NCBI GenBank assembly: GCA_038121105.1
Contig: JAYONB010000001.1
Location: 364,942 to 428,941 of the forward strand
Origin: CALJDF01 sp038121105
GTDB taxonomy: Bacteria; Pseudomonadota; Alphaproteobacteria; SHVP01
Direction of reading: 5' to 3'
Length of the DNA: 64,000 bases
The notes beneath the pieces are model-generated. The model worked only from the letters and a program-made list of their open reading frames with translations. It did no database searches and was not told where the DNA came from. Numbering within the stretch: position 1 is the first letter of the stretch; each line of letters starts with the position of its first letter. The translations under genes and the position numbers were made by a program. This document shows, in pieces, positions 44,012-52,423 of the stretch.

Positions 44012-47000
44012 CTATAGCCGCGCGCGGGTGACCCGACAGGTCTGACCGTCCGCGATGAGACGGGCGCATATCGAAAGCGCATTGATTTCCGTAAACGGAC
44101 CGACCAGCAACGGACGCTTATCGGCAACCGGGTCGGCACTTTGAAGCGGACGGGCACTTTGCAAAACGTCGGGGTAAAGACGGCGCATCAACTGCCAGCC
44201 TGCATCGACGCCGGTTTGCGATCCGTACTCGCCAAGGCGGACCGCAACGACCGTCTCGGCCGGGGTGTCAGACACGGCATCGGCGGTTTCTTCGATTGCC
44301 GGCAATGGTGCTTTCTCCACAGGCCACACCGGCTCGGCCGCAACCACAGGCCCGATGGGACGTAGACCGGGTAGTGGTGCGGGGGCTTTCGTATCCGCAG
44401 CCGCCATCGGTGTGTCCGTCACGATCGGTTTTGCGTCGCAGCGCGGGACGCTGCTGCCAAGTTGTACGCACAACGCCTCACTTCCTTCCCGCGTCAACGG
44501 GCCGACCTGCAATACCTCGGGGTCAACGCCGGATTGACGGTCCGCGCCTTCTAAGTCCGCCGCATAGAGCCGGCGCAATAACGACCACGCGATATCGGCG
44601 CGATCCGCTGTGGGATAGCGGCCGAGGTCGACGATGACTGGAACATCCGTAGAGAAATCGATCGGCCCCTCCGTGGCGGTCGGGGCATTTATTTCACCGG
44701 ATACAGCTTCAATCGAAGACGGCAACAGAACCGGCGGCTCGGGAACATAAGGAAACCCGACAACGTCGCATGAAATATTGGTTGCCTTGAGCCGTGCGCA
44801 AACCGTCTCAGCGGCAGCAGGCGAAAGGCGGCCTAGTGTAAGGTCGAAGGGTCCAGCCTGCTGGTCGAGCGGTGTCTCAAGCGCAAGGCTCCCTAAGAGT
44901 TCCGGATAAAGCTCACGGTAAATCGCCACCGAAGCGCGGGCGCTTTCCGGGGTGGGGAATAGCCCCAACCGAACTGCCGCTAACTTTAGATCGGCCGGTG
45001 GCGGCAGCGTCAGACCGGGTCGGCCGGTCACAATTTGAACTCCCAAGATCGGATCGGCTTCGGGGGTAACCGGCACCGGAATCCGACGCGGCGCGGGGAC
45101 GACTAGCCCTTGAGTCGCAACGTTTTCGGGAGAGAGCTGGATCGTATAGTCACCGGGAAACACATTCACAAAGAGGAAGAAACCATCGAAGAGCGTTTGA
45201 TCGGTGCTGACCACTTCGCCCTGGCTGTTTCGCAACTCGACCGTCACCCCCGGAAGCGGTGATAGTTCGGCGCCTTCATCGAGGAGCGCGACGACCGACC
45301 CCTCGATCTCGGTTGTGAGCGCAACCGGGAAATCGATGGTATTTGTCCGACCCGGACGCGGTAACACCGACCGCCCTGTAACCAACGGCGCGAGGAATGG
45401 ATCCGGCAACGAACCCGGCCGAACGCGAACATCAGTTAATAGGTACGGCGGCAGTCGCTTGACGAACGCAATTCCCTCCTCGTTGGTATCATCCGACTTG
45501 TTCGCTTGTACCGCCTCGACCCGAACATCCGGCAACAACTCCTCGCCCGGATCGAGCTGGCGGTTCAGGTTCTCGTCGCGAAAGACACGGGCAGCAACCG
45601 CGCCGCCACCGGTAAAGGTCGACCCTGCAGTCTCCACGCGCCCAGAGAAAGGTTCTCGACCCGCGGCAAACGAAAGGCTCAACAATGCGAAGAACTGGTT
45701 GTTCGAATCGTATGTCAACGTGGGACTCAGGATGAAGCGATCGAACCGATAGCTTCCGCCTAAGCTATAGGCCTTACGTTGCGACAATAGGAAGCGCTGA
45801 TATCCAAGTCGGGCTTGCGATCTATTGTTGATCGTCCAATTGATGTCGCCATCAACTCGCTGCAATTGACGCGTCTCGATCAGACGGTAGCTGGCGCCAA
45901 GCCGAAAGTTGACGGGAGACACAAAAACGGAGTTCTGCACCGTTCCGGTAAGGGAACGCTGCTGGTTCGCCGAGGGAAGATCTAAGCGGGCCCATTCCAA
46001 TGTATTCGACAATCGAAAGCGACCGAGCCCTGTACTGTTGCTTAGTCGAGCACTATCCGAAACCGTACCGGTCTCGGAGACAATCCGGCTCGCTGACGCA
46101 GTATAGGGAAGCTCGAAGGCGCCGATGATCGGGATATCCCCGGAAGCCGATACACTAAACCCGTTGGCGTTGGACGGACCCGAAGCCTGCGTGGTCTCGA
46201 ATCGCAATCCAACTGACTGGCCACCATACGATGTCCGGTATTCAGCAGTCGCATTCCACCCCGAATCAAATGATGTGGTTGTACCTAGACTCGCCACACC
46301 GTCAAACAAAGGCGAACTCACTGCCGCATCGAGACTACCAGTGCTCGGCCTACCGGTATCAACAAAGGAAAGACCGGCAGATGCGGATACTCCGTTCGAA
46401 AAACTGCGCTGCACATTGACCGCGCTTGCGAGCGGTCCCGGCTCCTGCGAAACCGGCTCAAGTGGAATCAGAGGTTCGCCGGGTTTGAATATTGCAGCCG
46501 AATATGTCGGCAAATTCGTTAACCTGCCGACCGACGTGACGGTTCGTGACGCCCGTTCCTCACGGATCTCGCCTTGTGTTCCGTAAAAGACGAGACGGAA
46601 CTCGTTGTCCCCCAACACCAAAGGTACGTCACGAAATTCGTAACGGCCGTCGTCCCCTACGGTTTGGAGATCCTGCAAAATTCCGTTGCGGTATAGCTCG
46701 ATGTCAGTTCCCGGTTGTTCGGTACCGACGAAGTCAGTCGTCGTCCCAAGATTTTGAATTCCAGTTGTGTTATTTGTGATGAACCCCCCGATTCCCGTGC
46801 CTCCAACGGGCAGGCCCGGCGCAATGACATCACCCACCTCGACGCGAGTTGCCTGAAGCGGCCCTAGGAGGCCACCAGTCGGGTCCTCGCGACGGAGGGT
46901 TAGCCGCGCTGAATTGAAAAGGTCATCTCGATTCCCACTCAGGAAGAATTCACCGGTTGCTAGCCCAAGATCCCCACGGCCGACAACTGAATAGTTCTGT

Positions 47001-48064
47001 GTTGTCCGGAGCTCCTGACCCGGCACATCAAGCAAGGAAGACTGAAGACGCACGTCTGCAAAAGGCCAGTCGATTGCGCGGTACGGATCGTCGATGCGCG
47101 GCAGCGATGGTTCGTTTCGCCGTGCTCGACGCACGCCGGCGATCCGTCGCTGCCGCTCAAGCCTTTGTTGTAACGGAATCGGTGTTTCAGGAACTACGCT
47201 GACGACAAGGTCTCGAAAATCAACATCCAAGCGCACACTGAACCAAATCGCGAATACATCGCTGTGAACAAGGATCGAGTCATCCAGACGTCGTACATCG
47301 TTGGCGACAACTTCAATTGTTTCTCCCTCGATCGTCACGATCCCCGCATTGAGGTCAAGTGCGAAGGTGTTCTCTGGATTGATGAAGAAACCAGAAGCTG
47401 TGCCGCTCGGGGCATCGACGTCGATCGCGAACTCAAGGAGTTCAACGGCTTCCCCAAGGTCGACTAGAATTCCGTCGCCCTGTTTGACCCCAAACAGAGA
47501 CTGGAGGAACCGTCGGTTGTCGATCCGGACCTCGAAAATCAGTTCTTCGCCATCCGGTATTCCTGATTCATCGTCTGCAAGCGTCAGAGCCGAAACTGTT
47601 GTTTCCGCTTCTACCTCGACGAGTGGAGCCTCGAGCAAAGGGCCGCGGAGTCGCCTGACAAATTCAGTCGCAAGGTTCTTGCGAACCTCGTCTTGCGTTT
47701 CCTTGGTATCGGTGATGGCCAACAAACGTCGGGCCAAGTCAGCCTCGGGGCCAGTGACCGGGGCTAGGTTCGTTGATGGCACCGCCGGCTGAATCGTATC
47801 GGCGGGAATGAGGGGCGCCGAACTGACTGGAGGAACAAGCGGCCTGGTGTCAGCAATCACCGGAGCGTCGCTTTCCGGCGAAGCATCCCCTGCTCCAGCC
47901 GAAGGGCCAGCTTCTTGTCCGTCAGGAAGTCGTTTGAGAAATTCCTCGAGTAGTGGGGTTAGGTCGCTGGTCTGTTGAGCAATCGCAGTCTCGGCGCCAA
48001 GCGACAAGCCGGAAATCGAGACGCCCACCGCCGCAACAAGACGCTGGAGGTATGAAAGGCACAC
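44012..48064 (-). CDS. Usher-like outer-membrane protein with three C-terminal SPOR-like repeats
   Basis: 1350 residues. GTG start with GGAGG eight bases upstream; signal peptide to about AIAQ30. A Pro/Ala-rich linker, an N-terminal periplasmic domain (about 165-300), then beta-barrel strands broken by a plug-like domain (about 450-505, DIELYRNG, DGRYEFRDVPL, GDNEFRLVFYG), more barrel to about 850, then an Ig-like/SdrD-like domain (ARVFRDENLNRQLDPGEELLPDVRV in part) and a carboxypeptidase-regulatory-like domain (about 940-1010). The end is unusual: three SPOR-like repeats at about 1026-1105, 1141-1213 and 1272-1350, each with a C-x9-C pair (1089/1099, 1199/1209, 1333/1343). It should export and assemble the DUF4402 subunits delivered by the chaperone encoded 26 bp upstream. 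Confidence 0.88.
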   Translation of the reverse strand: MCLSYLQRLVAAVGVSISGLSLGAETAIAQQTSDLTPLLEEFLKRLPDGQEAGPSAGAGDASPESDAPVIADTRPLVPPVSSAPLIPADTIQPAVPSTNLAPVTGPEADLARRLLAITDTKETQDEVRKNLATEFVRRLRGPLLEAPLVEVEAETTVSALTLADDESGIPDGEELIFEVRIDNRRFLQSLFGVKQGDGILVDLGEAVELLEFAIDVDAPSGTASGFFINPENTFALDLNAGIVTIEGETIEVVANDVRRLDDSILVHSDVFAIWFSVRLDVDFRDLVVSVVPETPIPLQQRLERQRRIAGVRRARRNEPSLPRIDDPYRAIDWPFADVRLQSSLLDVPGQELRTTQNYSVVGRGDLGLATGEFFLSGNRDDLFNSARLTLRREDPTGGLLGPLQATRVEVGDVIAPGLPVGGTGIGGFITNNTTGIQNLGTTTDFVGTEQPGTDIELYRNGILQDLQTVGDDGRYEFRDVPLVLGDNEFRLVFYGTQGEIREERASRTVTSVGRLTNLPTYSAAIFKPGEPLIPLEPVSQEPGPLASAVNVQRSFSNGVSASAGLSFVDTGRPSTGSLDAAVSSPLFDGVASLGTTTSFDSGWNATAEYRTSYGGQSVGLRFETTQASGPSNANGFSVSASGDIPIIGAFELPYTASASRIVSETGTVSDSARLSNSTGLGRFRLSNTLEWARLDLPSANQQRSLTGTVQNSVFVSPVNFRLGASYRLIETRQLQRVDGDINWTINNRSQARLGYQRFLLSQRKAYSLGGSYRFDRFILSPTLTYDSNNQFFALLSLSFAAGREPFSGRVETAGSTFTGGGAVAARVFRDENLNRQLDPGEELLPDVRVEAVQANKSDDTNEEGIAFVKRLPPYLLTDVRVRPGSLPDPFLAPLVTGRSVLPRPGRTNTIDFPVALTTEIEGSVVALLDEGAELSPLPGVTVELRNSQGEVVSTDQTLFDGFFLFVNVFPGDYTIQLSPENVATQGLVVPAPRRIPVPVTPEADPILGVQIVTGRPGLTLPPPADLKLAAVRLGLFPTPESARASVAIYRELYPELLGSLALETPLDQQAGPFDLTLGRLSPAAAETVCARLKATNISCDVVGFPYVPEPPVLLPSSIEAVSGEINAPTATEGPIDFSTDVPVIVDLGRYPTADRADIAWSLLRRLYAADLEGADRQSGVDPEVLQVGPLTREGSEALCVQLGSSVPRCDAKPIVTDTPMAAADTKAPAPLPGLRPIGPVVAAEPVWPVEKAPLPAIEETADAVSDTPAETVVAVRLGEYGSQTGVDAGWQLMRRLYPDVLQSARPLQSADPVADKRPLLVGPFTEINALSICARLIADGQTCRVTRARL

Positions 48065-48090
48065 GGTGTTTGCCTCCGGACCAATCCTCC

Positions 48091-48936
48091 CTAATTACCG
48101 ATCTGGAAGCTTTGGTCGAACCAAGTGCGTCCGGCGTATTCGTCAGCGCCGACAAACGCCACTCTTAGGATCCCTGGTGGTATTTGCTGCTGATTGAGCA
48201 AAACGGTAGCCAGGCGCGATTGCACATCGGGATAGACCGCTACGTTCTGGAGCAATCCAATTTGCGACTCCGGCGAGTTCGGGTTCTGTCTCCAGTAAAT
48301 GCGCAATCGCCCGTAGGCACTGAAGTTGCCCTCTTGAGCTAGTTGAACCTTCAGACCCAGGCGGTTCAGTTCATCGACACTCAGCTCCGCACCGGACAAA
48401 CTGACGCCGGGTCGGCCGCCGCCGTGACGAATCATAATCGGAATTGCAAAGCCAAGATTCATGAAGACCTGAATCGCCGCTCCGCCGCTCCCACTCTGTC
48501 GGGCAGCGCTTCGTTGGCGTTCGTCGATAACCACAAAGGCGAGATGGGACCGGTATTCACCGGTCGGAAGATCGGCTGGGCGTCGCAACGCAAGCCGAAC
48601 CTGTTGCCGTTCACCCGGACCGAGCGTCACTTGGCGCGGACTGAACCGCACATAGGGACTCGCAATCCGCATCTCAGGTGTCGGGTCGGCTACATCAACA
48701 TACTGGCCGTCTACGGTTGCGGTCTTCTCCTGCCACTCCAGCCTATAAGTTGCTGCGGTATCGCTTTGATTGGTAACTATCACCGTGGCTGATCGCTCGC
48801 GACCTTCGAAAATGACCCGCAAGGGACTAATGAGAAGTTGGGCGCTGGCCTGCTGACCGATCGCGACCGCAAAGAGACCGCTGAACGTCAGGAGGCGAAG
48901 CCAGGGGAGAAAGCTCTGAAGAGGGAAAAACGACAT
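48091..48936 (-). CDS. PapD-like periplasmic pilus chaperone
   Basis: 281 residues. Signal peptide to about QASAQ. The first Ig-like domain has the FEGRERSATVIVTNQSD strand and YRLEWQEK; VRFSPRQVTLGPGERQQVRL is the chaperone G1-type segment. EYRSHLAF lies where the family has its conserved strands. It would hold unfolded DUF4402 subunits in the periplasm and pass them to the usher. A CtrA-like site (48991-49006) lies upstream. Confidence 0.88.
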   Translation of the reverse strand: MSFFPLQSFLPWLRLLTFSGLFAVAIGQQASAQLLISPLRVIFEGRERSATVIVTNQSDTAATYRLEWQEKTATVDGQYVDVADPTPEMRIASPYVRFSPRQVTLGPGERQQVRLALRRPADLPTGEYRSHLAFVVIDERQRSAARQSGSGGAAIQVFMNLGFAIPIMIRHGGGRPGVSLSGAELSVDELNRLGLKVQLAQEGNFSAYGRLRIYWRQNPNSPESQIGLLQNVAVYPDVQSRLATVLLNQQQIPPGILRVAFVGADEYAGRTWFDQSFQIGN

Positions 48937-48990
48937 GTCGATGCCCGGTTCTTTAGGAAAGAATCTGGCTTTCTCTAATAAAGACCCATG

Positions 48991-49006
48991 GTTAACGGAT
49001 TGCTAA
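48991..49006 (-). promoter_or_regulatory. CtrA-like site upstream of the chaperone gene
   Basis: On the minus strand TTAG-CAATCCG-TTAACC, one mismatch from the TTAA-N7-TTAACC CtrA consensus of alphaproteobacteria, about 55 bp before the chaperone start. Further TTAACC half-sites lie at 49547-49553 and 51421-51427 upstream of subunit genes. Confidence 0.4.
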
Positions 49007-49035
49007 TCTCGCCGCAAGAGGGCCGATTCAACAAT

Positions 49036-49524
49036 TCAATAGTTCACGATAAGGGAAGCTGTGCCAGCGTATTGACGGTCGTCATAGGGCGTGCCGTCGC
49101 CGGACGTCTCGAGCGTTCCGCCGATGAATATGGTTACGCTGCCTGTTGGATCGGTCGAAATGTTGGGCGAATAGACGAAACCGACGTTGAACTTCTTGCC
49201 TGTGCCCTGGCCGTCTTCTGAGAGTTCGATCGGTTGAATACTCAGTGACAGAGCGGTGGAGGGCTGAAATCCTGTCGCCAGGAACTCGGCACGCTGCGGC
49301 GCCGATATCACAAGAATGTTTGCGGTTTCTGAATAGGTTCCGTTCAGGTTCAGGACCAATCGTTCCTTGGCATTGTTCGATCGCATGGCAATCGTGCCGA
49401 AACTGAATTGCTGTTGAAGCGTGATGATCTGAGCGCTTGCAGAGCTTGCTAAAACCAAACCGATTGCCAAGGCGAATCCGACCCGAGTCGGAATCCCTAA
49501 CCAATTTCTGTTGACATTCTCCAT
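49036..49524 (-). CDS. DUF4402-type fibre subunit, divergent copy (possible tip or minor subunit)
   Basis: 162 residues; signal peptide to about SSASAQ. The mature part is all-beta: QQFSFGTIAMRSN, ILVISAPQRAEF, and it ends in the aromatic-ending strand YAGTASLIVNY that resembles the last strand of the other two DUF4402 proteins. No Cys, unlike them. It is 99 bp upstream of the chaperone gene on the same strand and separated from the other two subunit genes by a terminator, so it is probably made in smaller amounts with chaperone and usher. Confidence 0.78.
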   Translation of the reverse strand: MENVNRNWLGIPTRVGFALAIGLVLASSASAQIITLQQQFSFGTIAMRSNNAKERLVLNLNGTYSETANILVISAPQRAEFLATGFQPSTALSLSIQPIELSEDGQGTGKKFNVGFVYSPNISTDPTGSVTIFIGGTLETSGDGTPYDDRQYAGTASLIVNY

Positions 49525-49597
49525 CGGCGCTAGATTAAGGCGAGTTGGTTAACGAAACAAAAATGGGTGCCGCGATACGCCAAAGGCCGTGCGCACG

Positions 49598-49629
49598 AAA
49601 AACCCCGCGACCGAAAAGCGGCCGCGGGG
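49598..49629 (-). terminator. Rho-independent terminator of the major subunit genes
   Basis: On the minus strand CCCCGCGGCCGC-TTTT-CGGTCGCGGGG (one mismatch) followed by TTTTT (49602-49598). It lies 30 bp after the stop of the second subunit gene and isolates the subunit pair from the chaperone-usher genes. Confidence 0.8.
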
Positions 49630-49657
49630 CTGTTCAGTAGTGCTGATGGCAAAAGAA

Positions 49658-50257
49658 CTAGAACGCAAATGTAACGCTAAACGTGCCCGTATAAGTGCCA
49701 TCAGAGTAGCCGTTGTCTTCGGCACCACCGGAGGTTTGCTGCCGTGTGGTTAAGGTGCCGCCCACGTTGACCGTCAACGCACCTGACGCATCCGTCGTGC
49801 AGTTAAAGCCTGCACATACCGCCGCTACGTCAAAGTCGAACTGAGTTTCGCCGGTCACTGCCGGATCAACCAGCTGAATGGTCGAACCCTGGGTCACGGT
49901 GAAAAGCGTACTCGGTGGCGCCGCGGTAATGGCAATCACACCCGGGGTCGGGTTACCGACGACCAGAATACGCGCCGTCCCGTTTCCGTTGGTTGCCGTT
50001 GCCGTTCCCGAATTGCCCGCAAGGACGAGCGTGGCTTGGGTGTTTGCGCCGGTGGGATCCGCGATCGCGGCAATCGTTCCCATCGAGAGGGGCGTCGTCA
50101 TGCCCACGGTGAAAGTGTTCTGCACGGTAACCGAAGCGGAGTAGTTTACCGTTTGGCTTTGTGCCAGTGCGGCGTCTGATAGACCCACAAAAAAAGCGCC
50201 CACCGCAATAGCGGCGACCGCTTTGGCCTTTAGTCTCGAAGACAGACCATAAAACAT
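49658..50257 (-). CDS. DUF4402-type fibre subunit, major copy 2
   Basis: 199 residues from ATG 50257 (AGGA six bases upstream). Signal peptide to about AALAQ. The mature protein is Thr/Gly/Ala-rich beta structure starting SQTVNYSASVTVQNTFTVG and ending YTGTFSVTFAF. A C-x4-C pair (VCAGFNC) can form a disulfide. About four in five mature residues are shared with the next gene upstream, so the two arose by recent tandem duplication. Expected to be exported through the usher. Confidence 0.85.
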   Translation of the reverse strand: MFYGLSSRLKAKAVAAIAVGAFFVGLSDAALAQSQTVNYSASVTVQNTFTVGMTTPLSMGTIAAIADPTGANTQATLVLAGNSGTATATNGNGTARILVVGNPTPGVIAITAAPPSTLFTVTQGSTIQLVDPAVTGETQFDFDVAAVCAGFNCTTDASGALTVNVGGTLTTRQQTSGGAEDNGYSDGTYTGTFSVTFAF

Positions 50258-50334
50258 TTGAAATCCTAAGCTGATTCGCACGCGGAAGAGATTTCCCAAA
50301 TCTGCCGCGCTGAACCGTTCAAGAAAAAGTTCAC

Positions 50335-50363
50335 TCCCACGAGCCGGCAATCGACTCGCGGGA
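50335..50363 (-). terminator. Hairpin between the two major subunit genes
   Basis: TCCCGCGAG/CTCGTGGGA type stem of nine pairs with one mismatch and an 11-base loop; on the minus strand TTTTT follows about eight bases later. May give partial termination between the duplicated subunit genes. Confidence 0.4.
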
Positions 50364-50389
50364 GCGCACTTAAGACCTAGACCAGTAGA

Positions 50390-50983
50390 TTAGAACGCCA
50401 ACGTAACAGCGTACGTACCGGTGTAGGTGCCGTCCGAGTAACCATTGTCTTCGGCACCACCAGAGGTCTGTGCACGCGTCGACAAAGTCCCACCAACGTT
50501 GATGGTCAATGCACCAGCTGCATCGGTTGTGCAGTTGAACCCTGCGCAAACGGCCGCCGGCGTGAAGTTGAACGTGGTCTCACCAGCAACGGCCGGGTCA
50601 ACCAACTGAATTGTCGATCCCTGAGTCACGGTGAACAGCGTGCTCGGCGGTGCGGCAGTGACAGAAAGCACACCCGGCGTTGCGGCGGTGATTGCCAAAA
50701 TCCGAGCCGTGCCGTTGCCATTCGTGGTGGTCGAAGTACCCGAGTTGCCGGCCAAGACCAAGGTGGCCTGGGTGTTGGCACTGGTCGGGTCCGCAACCGC
50801 GGCGATCGTGCCGAGGTTGAGAGCGGTGGTCTCGCCGACGGTGAAGGTATTCTGGACGGTCACCGAAGCGGTGTAGTTAACCGTCTGGCTTTGAGCGTTC
50901 GCGTCTTGCGTACCAAAAGCCACAACAGCGAGCGCGGCAACAGCGGCGATCGCCAAATGGTGAAGTTTCAAAAATTTCGTCAT
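50390..50983 (-). CDS. DUF4402-type fibre subunit, major copy 1
   Basis: 197 residues. I choose ATG 50983 because AGGA lies eight bases upstream; ATG 50992 sits too close to it. Signal peptide to about DANAQ. Mature sequence SQTVNYTASVTVQNTF to YTGTYAVTLAF, with the same VCAGFNC pair as copy 2. First gene of the locus after a 650-bp non-coding stretch that probably holds its promoter. Confidence 0.85.
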   Translation of the reverse strand: MTKFLKLHHLAIAAVAALAVVAFGTQDANAQSQTVNYTASVTVQNTFTVGETTALNLGTIAAVADPTSANTQATLVLAGNSGTSTTTNGNGTARILAITAATPGVLSVTAAPPSTLFTVTQGSTIQLVDPAVAGETTFNFTPAAVCAGFNCTTDAAGALTINVGGTLSTRAQTSGGAEDNGYSDGTYTGTYAVTLAF

Positions 50984-51635
50984 TCTACTCATCCTACTTT
51001 CGTTGTTCCTCGTTAGGCTGCCTTTAGTCGAGGGATTCTCTTGGTGATATCTGTCGCCGCCTGGCGGGGTAGCTTCAGTTCGAACACCCATCTTTCTGAC
51101 GAGCCCCGATCACCGGGAGAATTTCTTCTCGGACGTCCCTTTCGGTCTGCCCTCCTTACAACGGCTCTACCGCCGGTAGATGTGTCAATGATCACACCCC
51201 GACGACTTCGCCGCCAATTATGGTGGCCCCGTTTCCTGCCGTTCCGCCGCCAACACCGCTCTGTGAACGAAATTGACAAGGGACGACCCTCCAGACGCCA
51301 CACTCCGCTAGTCAGCTCGCAAGTTTCGGGCCAACTTGAAACCCGCACGTTCTTGCTCGCAAAAGTTGCTAAAATCCGAAATATCCTTGGATTCCCCTGA
51401 GTCGCACCAAGGGCTTTCATGGTTAACAACACCGCACACGGTAGATCATTCCCACCCTCGGCATCTTTTACCCGGCAAAACTTGCCGGGGATGCATCTCT
51501 GGTAGTTTCTTCCGGGTTGATGGGACGCCGCGCCCTCGCGCGCATCGTCAGATCGGCAAGCTATTCACCAAATTGGCCGGATCGGGACACTAAAATCGGG
51601 ACAACAAACTGTCCCACTGCGATACGATTGCGCTG
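50984..51635. other. 650-bp intergenic region between the fibre locus and a membrane protein gene
   Basis: No convincing gene on either strand; a 139-codon open frame on the minus strand has an Arg-rich, family-less translation. It holds a TTAACC half-site (51421-51427), a perfect hairpin CCCGGCAA-AAC-TTGCCGGG (51471-51489) and, just before the plus-strand gene, a direct repeat of ATCGGGACA and an inverted repeat GGGACA-N6-TGTCCC (51598-51615). Likely carries divergent promoters. Confidence 0.5.
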
Positions 51636-52361
51636 ATGCCGCCCGCCCGCAACCTTGCCGCCTCACTCCAACGCTGGACGTTTTTGGTCCCGTTGGGCCT
51701 TGCCTACCTGATCGGCATCTTGACCTGGCAGAGTTGGGAATTCTTCTTGGTGATGTCGATCCTGGCTCTCGGACCCGCGGTGTTTGGGTGCGCCGACCCG
51801 GTGGGCGAACTGGTCGACTATATCGGGCGTGAGCGTCGACGGCGTGAACAGGCCCAGTCCCGGCGCCAGACCGTCGAACAACACGCTGTGAATTTTCTCC
51901 GTCTATTGCCGGACCAAAGCGCCGAGGAACTCAGGATCATGGCGCAATGCCTGATTCGGGGGCGCAACGGGTTCAATCGCGACCCGGCCGACCCGGTGGC
52001 GCTGAAACTGACCGAGCGCGGCATTGCCTATGCCGAGCCCGGTTTCACGCCGGCGGGATTTCCGTTCTACTTCACCGACCGGGCCTGGGTGCTGATGAAC
52101 GAACTGCGCGACGACGTGTTCGCCGCGCACGACAAGGTCGACGACCAAGCCCTGACGCCCGAACCCGTCCCACGCCCGCGCTTTCACCTGCTCTGGTTTA
52201 TCCACGATCTGGTATTCATCATCCTGAAAGGCCCGGTGCTTTTTCTCGTCATCCTGACAGGTGGCGCCTTTGCCTGGTTCGCCTGGGTTGCCGCCATGGC
52301 GGTGGTCATCGTCGCGCTGGTTTCCACTGGCTATGCGGTGCGCTGGCTTTTGGGGTTCTGA
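51636..52361 (+). CDS. Membrane protein of unknown function
   Basis: 241 residues. One or two N-terminal transmembrane segments (about 14-50), a charged cytoplasmic region with a helical Arg-rich stretch (RERRRREQAQSRRQ) and a winged-helix-like middle, then two C-terminal transmembrane segments (about 186-238). The layout is reminiscent of superinfection-exclusion-type membrane proteins but I cannot support a name. A GGGACA-N6-TGTCCC repeat lies 20 bp upstream of the ATG. Confidence 0.7.
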   Translation: MPPARNLAASLQRWTFLVPLGLAYLIGILTWQSWEFFLVMSILALGPAVFGCADPVGELVDYIGRERRRREQAQSRRQTVEQHAVNFLRLLPDQSAEELRIMAQCLIRGRNGFNRDPADPVALKLTERGIAYAEPGFTPAGFPFYFTDRAWVLMNELRDDVFAAHDKVDDQALTPEPVPRPRFHLLWFIHDLVFIILKGPVLFLVILTGGAFAWFAWVAAMAVVIVALVSTGYAVRWLLGF

Positions 52362-52423
52362 CGCCCTTAAGCGGGCGGCAAAATTGACGTAGGGTCTCCC
52401 CTCACCTCTTCGAGATCCCACCA

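Noticed and set aside
51013..51432. 139-codon minus-strand frame upstream of the major subunit genes
   Set aside because: Arg-rich translation without family, no ribosome site, and it occupies the likely promoter region.
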